A stretch of 36,838 bases of DNA from positions 1-36,838 of the forward strand of contig NZ_BNBB01000041.1 in NCBI RefSeq assembly GCF_014654615.1. Direction: 5' to 3'. This stretch comes from Streptosporangium violaceochromogenes (GTDB lineage: Bacteria; Actinomycetota; Actinomycetes; Streptosporangiales; Streptosporangiaceae). How positions within the stretch are numbered: the first letter of the stretch is position 1; every line of letters starts with the position of its first letter. Shown one piece after another: positions 29,935 through 36,838 of this stretch. The translations under genes and the position numbers were made by a program. The notes beneath the pieces were generated by a model. That model was not told the origin of the DNA and made no database searches. It was given only the letters and a program-made list of their open reading frames with translations.

Positions 29935-30672
29935 TCAGCCTGGCCGGCAGCCCGCCGTACGCAGGCCGGAAACGAGATCACGGAACCTGGGTGTCGGGTC
30001 GAGGCCCGTCTCGGTACGCAGGGCCTGCTCGTAGAGCTGGAAACGGCGCAGGGCCTGAGCCTGGTTGCCCTCGGCGAGGTGCGCTTCGACGAGCGCGACG
30101 CAGGCGCTTTCGCGCAGGGGTTCGGCGTGTACCGCCACACTCGCGGCGGTCACGGCGTCGGCGAACCGTCCGGCTCTGGAGAAGAGGGCCGACAGCGCCT
30201 CCAGGGCGTGCAGCCGTAACTGGTGCCATTCCTCGGCGGCTCCGACGACCCAGTCGTCGTACCAGCCGGGCAGCAGGTCGTCGGACAGCACCGTGACGGC
30301 CCGCGCGCCGAGATCGGACGCCTCGGTCCGCGCCGCGGGGTCGACCAGTCGCTGGGCCAGGGAACGGGCGTTTCGGAAGTCCACCTCCGTTTCCGGAGAC
30401 AGCCTTACCTCGGTCGCTCCGACGTGGAGCGTTCGCCGTCCGGCGTCGTCCAGGCGGGCCAGCGCCGACCGCAGGCTGGCGTACGCGCGTTGTTCGGATA
30501 CGTCGGGCCAGAGGGTGGCCGCCATGAGGCCGCGTGAGACGGCCCGGCGGCCCAGGGCGAGGAACGCGAGCAGGCGTTCCGAGCCGCTTGACACGGCGAT
30601 CTGGTCGTTACCGGCCTCCAGCCGGAATCCGCCCAGAAGCGTGAGGCGGGGAGGGTGATGGCCGCTGTCCAT
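29935..30672 (-). CDS. SARP/BTAD-type transcriptional regulator
   Basis: The product is 245 residues. The N-terminal part (about 8-95) is an OmpR-like winged helix starting PRLTLLGGFRLEAG, with ALARLDDAGRRTLHV near the wing. The second part is the bacterial transcriptional activator domain of TPR-like helices, with LHALEALSALFSRAGRFADA, then ESACVALVEAHLAEGNQAQA and FQLYEQALRTETGLDPTPRF. Stand-alone proteins of this build activate secondary-metabolite genes in actinomycetes (DnrI, ActII-ORF4 type). No biosynthetic cluster is evident, so the target is unknown. The ATG at 30672 begins the domain; an upstream ATG at 30732 is possible. Confidence 0.85.
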   Translation of the reverse strand: MDSGHHPPRLTLLGGFRLEAGNDQIAVSSGSERLLAFLALGRRAVSRGLMAATLWPDVSEQRAYASLRSALARLDDAGRRTLHVGATEVRLSPETEVDFRNARSLAQRLVDPAARTEASDLGARAVTVLSDDLLPGWYDDWVVGAAEEWHQLRLHALEALSALFSRAGRFADAVTAASVAVHAEPLRESACVALVEAHLAEGNQAQALRRFQLYEQALRTETGLDPTPRFRDLVSGLRTAGCRPG

Positions 30673-30968
30673 AATCCTCCGGTCCTCGTGGTGTCCGGGG
30701 TCAGAGTCACTCGGGTGCAGCCCTTCCGTCATCTCATACGGTACCCGCCCTGTTTATCCCTAAATGGTGGCATTTATTGCTGTGGTGGCTCCCGAGATCG
30801 CAACCATGCGCGGGGAAGAGCGGGCCGCCGAGCCGACCTGGGAGAACACCGTTCGTGTGACGAGAACGTAGATCTTCTCGCACGGGTCTTCTCGTACGGC
30901 CCTGCACGTGGGGAGCGTGCCCGGGAAGCGAGGCGTCGCGCGGCCCTGTCGCCCTTGGAAGGTGAGGC
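30673..30968. other. Intergenic region between SARP and lactate permease genes
   Basis: An AT-rich patch (TTTATCCCTAAATGG, near 30755) may hold the SARP promoter. No gene is supported. Confidence 0.35.
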
Positions 30969-32663
30969 TCAGACGGTCATCCAGCTCAGGACCGGCGTCG
31001 ACTGGAGGTAGACGAACAGTGCGAACAGGGCGGTGAGGCCGAGGCTCCAACCGATCACCCGGCGGAAGACGGCGCTCTCACCGCCCGCCATGCCGATCGC
31101 CGCGGCCGCGACCGCCAGGTTCTGCGGTGAGATCATCTTGCCCAGGACGCCGCCCGTGGAGTTGGCGGCGGCGAGAAGTACCGGAGACAGGCCGGTCTCG
31201 TGCGCGGCGGTCACCTGAAGCACACCGAACAGCGAGTTGGCCGAGGTGTCGGAGCCGGTCACCGCGACGCCCACCCAGCCGATGATCGGAGAGAGCAGGG
31301 CGAACAGCGCGCCGGTGCGCGCCAGCGCGGTGCCGAGGGTGGCGGTCTGGCCGGAGAGGTTCATCACCCAGGCCAGGGCCAGCACCGACGTGACGGTGAC
31401 GACGGTCCAGCGCAGCCGGTGCAACGTCGCGCCGTAGGCCCGTGCCGCCCGAGCGGGGTTCACCCGATGGAGAGCCGCCGTGATCAGCCCCGCGACCAGC
31501 AGGGTCGTGCCCGCGGCTTTGAGGTGCTCCAGTTTGAAAACCATCGCCGAGGCGGGGGCGCCGCCGGGTGACACGACGTTGAGACCGGGCCAGGTGAACC
31601 GGACCGTGCCGTGGGAGGTCAGCCACTCCTTGATCGGGCCGAGCTGGGTGAGCGCGAAGAGCGCGATGATGATGAGATACGGGGCGAACGCCAGGAGGGC
31701 GCTCCCTTTTCCGATCTCCCCCAGCCGTGTCCCGGCGTCCGTCTCGGTGTCCCCGGCGGGGCCCCCGGCCGGGCTCTCCGCGGGGCCGGGGGCGGGGCCG
31801 GCGGCCGAGCCGTCCGCGGCCACGGGCACCGGAATGCCGCGCCGGACGGTGCCGGGCCGCCAGACACGCAGGAATCCGAGCACCGCCACCAGGGCGACGA
31901 CCCCTGCGACGATGTCGGTGACCTCGACACCGATGAAGTTCGCGGCGAGGAACTGGGCCAGGGCGAAGGTGAGGCCCGCGACCACCGCGACGGGCCAGGT
32001 CTGCCGGACACCACGCCGCCCGTCGACCAGGAACACCAGCACGAGCGGGATGAACACGGCGATCACCGGTGTCTGCCGGCCCGCCATCGCGCCCAGGGCG
32101 TCCACCGGAAGACCGGTCACCCCCGCCAGTGTCGTGAGCGGTACCCCCATGCTCCCGAAGGCCACCGGGGCGGTGTTGGCCACCAGCGCCACGGTCGCCG
32201 CTCTGAGGGGCGCGATGCCCATCGCGATCAGCATGACCGTGCTGATCGCCACCGGCGTGCCGAACCCGGCCAGCGCCTCGATCAGCGCGCCGAAGCAGAA
32301 CGCGATCAGAACGCCCTGCACACGCTGGTCCGGTGAGATCAGGTGAATCGACCGCCGCATCACCTCGGACCAGCCGGTGATCTCGGTCAGCCGGTAGATC
32401 CACAGCGCGTTCACCAGGATCCACAGGATCGGGAACAGCCCGTAGAAGCCGCCCTCGGCGGCCCCGGACAGGCCCTGCGACAGGGGCATGCCCCAGACGA
32501 GCACGGCCAGGCACAAGGCCAGCAGCAGCGAGACGAGGGCGGCGACGTGGGCCTTCACCCGGAAGGCACCGAGCAGCACGAACAGGGTGAGCAGGGGAAC
32601 GGCGGCGCAGAGCGCCGAGAGGAGCGGGGACCCGGCTACCGGGGCGAGGACTTGGTGGTACAC
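30969..32663 (-). CDS. lctP: L-lactate permease (LctP family)
   Basis: The product is 564 residues with about 14 transmembrane helices, the usual family length. It has the conserved GALIEALAGFGTPVAISTVM, PVAFGSMGVPLTTLAGVTGL, then AVTGSDTSANSLFGVLQV and GGVLGKMISPQNLAVAAAA. These are signature stretches of LctP/GlcA permeases, which import lactate or glycolate with protons. A Pro/Gly/Ala-rich cytoplasmic loop of about 40 residues sits in the middle. The GTG at 32663 has AGGAGG 6 bases upstream. It diverges from a FadR-type GntR regulator gene that likely controls it. Confidence 0.9.
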   Translation of the reverse strand: MYHQVLAPVAGSPLLSALCAAVPLLTLFVLLGAFRVKAHVAALVSLLLALCLAVLVWGMPLSQGLSGAAEGGFYGLFPILWILVNALWIYRLTEITGWSEVMRRSIHLISPDQRVQGVLIAFCFGALIEALAGFGTPVAISTVMLIAMGIAPLRAATVALVANTAPVAFGSMGVPLTTLAGVTGLPVDALGAMAGRQTPVIAVFIPLVLVFLVDGRRGVRQTWPVAVVAGLTFALAQFLAANFIGVEVTDIVAGVVALVAVLGFLRVWRPGTVRRGIPVPVAADGSAAGPAPGPAESPAGGPAGDTETDAGTRLGEIGKGSALLAFAPYLIIIALFALTQLGPIKEWLTSHGTVRFTWPGLNVVSPGGAPASAMVFKLEHLKAAGTTLLVAGLITAALHRVNPARAARAYGATLHRLRWTVVTVTSVLALAWVMNLSGQTATLGTALARTGALFALLSPIIGWVGVAVTGSDTSANSLFGVLQVTAAHETGLSPVLLAAANSTGGVLGKMISPQNLAVAAAAIGMAGGESAVFRRVIGWSLGLTALFALFVYLQSTPVLSWMTV

Positions 32664-32798
32664 GGGGGGCCTCCTGGGGGGTAGTCCGTTACTCGAACCG
32701 GTCGGAGGAGTTCTGTATCTTTGTCAGGCAAGTATGCGGGAAAGACAGGCGTACATTCGAGATGGTCGTGGAAATCGGAAAGTCGCGCAGGGGGGAAA

Positions 32799-33449
32799 GT
32801 GACCGGTCGGCTGCAGGCGAGGTCTCTCATCGACGCGCTCGTCGCCGAGCTGAGCGAGCAGATATTCGACGGGCGGCTTCCCGCCGGTGCGGCGGTGATC
32901 GAGACCCATGTCGCCGACGAGTACGAGGTGGCCCGGCCCACCGCCAAGGCCGCCATCGAACGCCTGGTGGGTGAGGGCCTGCTGCGGCGCGGTCCTCACA
33001 GAAGCGCCAGGGTCCCCGTCTTCGACGCCGGGAACGTCGCCGACCTCTACTTCGCGCGGACCTGCCTGGAACGTCAGGTCATGCGTGAGCTGGCGTCGCG
33101 GCGGTTGACTCCGCCGGCGGCCCTCGGCGCCCAGGCCGAGATCCGTGCTCTGAGCGGGGCGGGAGGTTCGACGACCGCCGTCGTGGAGCCCGACATCCGC
33201 TTCCACCGCTCACTGGTCGACGCCGTGGGCAGCCCCCGCCTGAGCCGGATGCACGCTTCGATCATGGCCGAGACCCGCCTGTGCATGGCACAGGTCCAGG
33301 CGTTCGGGCTGCTGCGCGTCGCCGAGATCGCCGATGAGCACGAGGCCGTCCTCGACGCCATCGCCGACGGTGACCCCGAGCGCGCCGACCAGGCCCTCGA
33401 CCTCCACCTCACCCGAGCCTGCCGGGCGCTTCTCACCCGGCTCGGCTGA
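32799..33449 (+). CDS. GntR/FadR-type (FCD) regulator, LldR-like
   Basis: The product is 216 residues from the GTG at 32799, preceded by GGGGGGAAA. The winged helix covers about residues 8-75 (LVAELSEQIFDGRLPAGAAV, YEVARPTAKAAIERLV). The C-terminal FCD domain is helical with DIRFHRSLVDAVGSPRL and EHEAVLDAIADGDPERADQA, which supply the Asp and His residues that bind metal and ligand. Divergent placement from the lactate permease, 135 bases apart, suggests it senses lactate or a related acid, as LldR does. An AT-rich gap without a clean palindrome separates them. Confidence 0.85.
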   Translation: MTGRLQARSLIDALVAELSEQIFDGRLPAGAAVIETHVADEYEVARPTAKAAIERLVGEGLLRRGPHRSARVPVFDAGNVADLYFARTCLERQVMRELASRRLTPPAALGAQAEIRALSGAGGSTTAVVEPDIRFHRSLVDAVGSPRLSRMHASIMAETRLCMAQVQAFGLLRVAEIADEHEAVLDAIADGDPERADQALDLHLTRACRALLTRLG

Positions 33450-33536
33450 CCGCGTACGGCCTTTCGTCCGGGCTCTCGGCACCGAGGCCCGCCGGAGGGC
33501 CGCCGGGCCTTGGCGCGACTCCCTCGCCGTGCCCCG

Positions 33537-34187
33537 TCACGACTCCCGGATCAGTTCGGCGCGGACGAGGGTGTCGTCGACCCAGAAGTCCGTGTTCGTG
33601 TTGGGGCTGACCACCTGGACCGTGACCTTCTTGTCGCAGTTCGCGGTGGCGTTGTCGGCGGGACATCGGACGACCCCGGCGCGGATCATGGAGCCGGAGT
33701 GCCAGCGCCAGGCGCCGGGCTCGGCGGTGTCCCAGGCGAAGTCGCCCTTGCCGTCCTCGTTGCCGGGGCGGAGGGACTGGCCGTCGACGAGGATCCGGCC
33801 GCCGCACCAGCCGCTGTCCCCCGGCCCCTTGCAGCGGATTTCGGCGTTCACCCACACCGTGAGGTGGGCGACCGTGCCCTTGGGCACCTGGACGGTCGCC
33901 GAGCCGCAGGCGAGGTCGGTCCAGGTGGTGCCGCCGATGATCTGGGGGGTTCCGTTGGTGATGACCTCGACCTGGGCGTTCTTTCCCCGGTGCCAGCTCC
34001 TGCCGCAGGAGTCGGGCCGGATGTTCCGGGCGAGGGCGGTTCCGGTGGCGGCGGATCCGGCGGCCCGCGGGGTGGTGGCCGGCGTGGCCCGTGCGTCCGC
34101 CGCCGCCGCCGCGGGAGAGACGAGGGCCGCCACCGCTGTTGCGCTCCAGAAAGTCATGACAAAGCGGACGATTTTCTCTTTTGGCAT
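33537..34187 (-). CDS. Secreted protein, function unknown
   Basis: The product is 216 residues. A signal peptide is clear: MPKEKIVRFVMTFWSATAVA, hydrophobic, ending SPAAAAADA. The mature domain is beta-rich with about six Cys (SCGRSWH, LACGSA, RCKGPGDSGWCGG, VRCPADN and NCDKK), so several disulfides are likely. Phrases such as VQVVSPNTNTDFWVDDTLVR suggest a jelly-roll or carbohydrate-binding-like fold, but I cannot name a family. AAAAGGTGA lies close to the ATG at 34187. It diverges from the collagenase gene. Confidence 0.65.
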   Translation of the reverse strand: MPKEKIVRFVMTFWSATAVAALVSPAAAAADARATPATTPRAAGSAATGTALARNIRPDSCGRSWHRGKNAQVEVITNGTPQIIGGTTWTDLACGSATVQVPKGTVAHLTVWVNAEIRCKGPGDSGWCGGRILVDGQSLRPGNEDGKGDFAWDTAEPGAWRWHSGSMIRAGVVRCPADNATANCDKKVTVQVVSPNTNTDFWVDDTLVRAELIRES

Positions 34188-34802
34188 GGGTCACCTTTTC
34201 CTGGAGAAAGTCGCGTGCTCAGGGCCCAGGGGGGCGGGTGTCCGGGGTGCGGCATCGGCTCTCTTCTATCTCGCGGGCCGGGGTCTCGCCGGGGATGGCG
34301 CGCGCCGTCGAGGAGGGAAAGAAGGTGTCCGGGGCGGGTTTTGACCATTCGGTGACGCCGTCCCCTGTGGTATGGCTCCGGCGGCCCGTGCCCGGCTCCT
34401 GCCGGCCGGGACCGTTCGAGGGCCGCGAGGGGGGGTGGGCCGGAGGGGGAAAGAGGGAGACCGCCGGGCATCCCCGGAGGGGGAGATTTCCGGTCTCGGC
34501 CGAAAATCGGTCCCCGTGTGTAGGATGTTCGATCAATGCGTGCCCCGCCCTGGAGCGATCCTCCGTCACGGCGCGGAGGCCGCTGACCAGGGGCGATGCC
34601 ATCAATTCCCCCGTTTGACGCAGCCGGTCACTTCCCGGTCATCCAAGGATGATCCCTGTGCAACAGGATGAACAAGGGAAAGTTGGGTCTTGTAGGACCT
34701 GGCCGAGTGTGCAATTTTACATTTCACCTAATGGACAGGGATAGCGGCCGGCCGAGGTGCGCAAGGCCCGACGGTCCTGCTCCCACCCCCCAGGAGTAGT
34801 AA
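34188..34802. other. Long intergenic region before the collagenase gene
   Basis: No gene is supported; competing open frames on both strands lack coding character. GGTCATCC-AA-GGATGATCC (34637-34655) is an imperfect palindrome. An AT-rich stretch (CAATTTTACATTTCACC, near 34711) about 80 bases before the start may contain the promoter. Confidence 0.4.
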
Positions 34803-36838
34803 GTGAGATCTGCACCACGTCGTTCCCTCACCACCGCCGCGCTGCTCGGCGCGGCGCTGACCTTGGGGCTGACCAGCCAGGCGAGTCTGGTCACAGCCAA
34901 CGCCGCGGCCTCCCAGAGCGCCGTCGTCGCGGTGGCCCCCAAGCCTGATCGAGAGGTGACGGGCTCGCTGAGCGCGCCCGCCACACACACCCAACGAGAG
35001 CGGCTAGTGGCCAAGGACCGCCCTCCGCTGCCGTCCTCGGACGGGGAACTCAGACGCGATTATGACTCCCCGGCCCCTGATCCCGCCGCCAAGTCCACGA
35101 AGTCGGCCAAAAACAGCGCGAAGGCCCCCAGCTCCGCGAAGGCGGCCGCCGCGGCGACGTGTACGGTCAGCGACTTCACCTCCAACACCGGGTCGGCGCT
35201 GGTCACGGCGATCAAGAACGCCTCCTCCGACTGCATCAACACGCTGTTCTCCCTCAGCGGTTCCAACGCCTCCGCCGCCTTCCGCGAGTCGCAGATGAGC
35301 ACGGTGGCCTACGCGCTGCGGGACAACTCCGCCAACTACACCGGTGACAACAGCGCCTCGACCCTGCAGCTCGTCATGTACCTGCGGGCCGGCTACTACG
35401 TGCAGTGGTACGACCCGACGACCGTCGGCGCCTACGGCACGAGCCTCAAGACCGCGATCCGCTCCGCGCTGGACCGTTTCTTCGCCTCGGCCCGCTCCGG
35501 TGACGTCAACGACGCCAACGGCGAGATCCTGTCCGAGGCCGTCACCCTCATCGACAGCTCCCAGGAGAACGCCCGCTACCTCTACGTGGTCAAGCGGCTG
35601 CTGGGCGCCTACAACAGCTCCTACAACCAGTACTGGTACATGCGGAACGCGGTCAACGCCGTCTACACGGTGCTGTTCCGGGGCCACCAGGTGACCGACT
35701 TCGCCACGCTGGTCCAGAGCGACCCCAGCGTCGTCGACACCCTCTACAGCTTCGCCAACGGCAACACGGCGCTGCTGGGCACCGAGAACGACTTCCTGAC
35801 CGCCAACGCCGGTCGTGAGCTGGGCCGCTTCCTGCAGTACTCCACGCTCAAGACCAAGGTCCGCCCGCTGGCCAAGGCCCTGCTGGACCGGAGCAGCCTC
35901 ACCGGCAACACCGCCCCGCTGTGGATCGGTGTGGCCGAGATGACCGACTACTACGACAAGGCCAACTGCTCCTACTTCGGCACCTGTAACCTGCAGGCCC
36001 AGGTCGCGGCCGCGGTGCTGCCGATCAACCACACCTGCAGTTCCACCCTGCGCATCGTGGCCCAGGAGATGACGGCCTCCCAGCTCAGCTCGACCTGTAG
36101 CAGCCTGGCCAACCAGGACGCCTACTTCCACAACATCGCCAAGGACAACGGCCCGGTCGCGAACGACCGGAACACCTCGCTGGAAGTGGTCGTCTTCAAC
36201 TCCAGCACCGACTACCAGACCTACGCCGGCTCGATGTACGGCATCGACACCAACAACGGCGGCATGTACCTGGAGGGCGACCCGGCGGCCTCGGGCAACC
36301 AGCCGCGCTTCATCGCCTACGAGGCCGAGTGGCTGCGCCCGACCTTCGCCATCTGGAACCTCAACCACGAGTACACGCACTACCTCGACGGCCGGTTCAA
36401 CATGTACGGCGACTTCAGCGCCGGTGTGACCACGCCGACCATCTGGTGGATCGAGGGCTTCGCCGAGTACGTCTCCTACTCCTACCGCAACGAGGTCTAC
36501 GACGCCGCGATCACCGAGGCGGCCTACAAGACCTACACGCTGCGCCAGCTCTTCGACACCACCTACTCCCACGACACCACCCGCATCTACCGCTGGGGTT
36601 ACCTGGCCGTGCGGTACATGCTGGAGAAGCACCCCTCCGACATCTCCACCGTCCTGGGGTACTACCGGACCGGCAACTGGAACGCCGCGCGCTCCTTCCT
36701 GACCGGCCTGAACTACAACACCGACTGGAGCAACTGGCTGACCGCCTGTGCCTCCGGCTCGTGCAGCGGCACCGTCAACCAGCCGCCGACGGCGAACTTC
36801 ACCTCCAGCGTCAACGGCCTGGCGGTGACCTTCACCGA
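34803..36838 (+). CDS. Secreted microbial collagenase (M9), C-terminus cut by window
   Basis: The frame is open from GTG 34803 to the window end (678 codons seen). A signal peptide is present (VRSAPRRSLTTAALLGAALT, ending ANAAA), then an Ala/Lys-rich stretch to about residue 118. An M9 N-terminal activator region follows. The gluzincin motif is HEYTH (H522, E523, H526) in NLNHEYTHYLDGRF. The third ligand is E551 in WWIEGFAEYV, the spacing seen in clostridial collagenases. After about residue 660 a PKD domain starts (NQPPTANFTSSVNG) and is cut off. The enzyme should degrade collagen or gelatin outside the cell. AGGAG is 7 bases before the GTG. Confidence 0.9.
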   Translation, partial: MRSAPRRSLTTAALLGAALTLGLTSQASLVTANAAASQSAVVAVAPKPDREVTGSLSAPATHTQRERLVAKDRPPLPSSDGELRRDYDSPAPDPAAKSTKSAKNSAKAPSSAKAAAAATCTVSDFTSNTGSALVTAIKNASSDCINTLFSLSGSNASAAFRESQMSTVAYALRDNSANYTGDNSASTLQLVMYLRAGYYVQWYDPTTVGAYGTSLKTAIRSALDRFFASARSGDVNDANGEILSEAVTLIDSSQENARYLYVVKRLLGAYNSSYNQYWYMRNAVNAVYTVLFRGHQVTDFATLVQSDPSVVDTLYSFANGNTALLGTENDFLTANAGRELGRFLQYSTLKTKVRPLAKALLDRSSLTGNTAPLWIGVAEMTDYYDKANCSYFGTCNLQAQVAAAVLPINHTCSSTLRIVAQEMTASQLSSTCSSLANQDAYFHNIAKDNGPVANDRNTSLEVVVFNSSTDYQTYAGSMYGIDTNNGGMYLEGDPAASGNQPRFIAYEAEWLRPTFAIWNLNHEYTHYLDGRFNMYGDFSAGVTTPTIWWIEGFAEYVSYSYRNEVYDAAITEAAYKTYTLRQLFDTTYSHDTTRIYRWGYLAVRYMLEKHPSDISTVLGYYRTGNWNAARSFLTGLNYNTDWSNWLTACASGSCSGTVNQPPTANFTSSVNGLAVTFT

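Noticed and set aside
35004..36632. Long minus-strand open frame of 542 codons
   Set aside because: It lies opposite the collagenase gene, has Val/Gly/Arg-rich low-complexity translation and no domain. It is a high-GC shadow.

Overview
The window is high-GC DNA from an actinomycete, most likely a Streptosporangium-type relative in the Streptosporangiaceae. I infer this from the codon bias, from frequent GTG and TTG starts, from LexA-type and SARP-type signals, and from the resemblance of many proteins to families common in that group. No rRNA or CRISPR array was seen. One complete tRNA is present, tRNA-Ser(GCU) at 25656-25745.

The first 11 kb is a decaying integration region. It holds three tyrosine-integrase genes or remnants (23-628, 5386-6300, 7038-7670), a 5'-truncated XRE regulator, and two gene fragments that collide with it near position 1185. 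It also holds an AT-richer insert with a VanZ-like membrane protein and a small secreted protein. A complete IS630-type element (3954-5128) has clear terminal inverted repeats, a TA target duplication and a -1 frameshift site. It sits directly against the 3' half of a tRNA-Ser(UGA) gene. A second, degenerate tRNA-like 3' end with a terminator lies at 6636-6726. An 86-bp repeat (5220-5305 and 8315-8400) points to two related elements. Broken genes include PadR-like, DinB-like and ankyrin-repeat remnants. Intact genes in or beside this region are DUF2283, DUF4189, and a VOC protein divergent from a WYL-type regulator with a perfect palindrome between them.

From 11.4 to 25.4 kb the window looks like ordinary chromosome. 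It encodes two SAM methyltransferases, an SMR exporter with a TetR regulator behind a 32-bp near-palindrome, LysE-type and GAP-family membrane proteins, a PrsW-like intramembrane protease, a NUDIX-NYN fusion and an M15 peptidase lipoprotein. An AAA ATPase follows, with a LexA-like box far upstream and a repeated motif around it. Next come a MauE-like membrane protein coupled to a Cys-rich barrel protein and divergent from a SigE-type sigma factor, then a MarR-YceI pair.

At 25.4-26.3 kb DnaA-box-like sites, the intact tRNA-Ser(GCU) and a fourth integrase remnant mark another integration site. Beyond it are a BtrH-like protein, a histidyl-tRNA-synthetase-like paralogue and a pyrophosphatase-like protein. 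All three lie on the minus strand and may form an aminoacyl-transfer pathway; this is inference. The right end holds a SARP-type regulator, a lactate permease divergent from a GntR/FCD regulator, secreted proteins, and a secreted M9 collagenase cut by the window edge.
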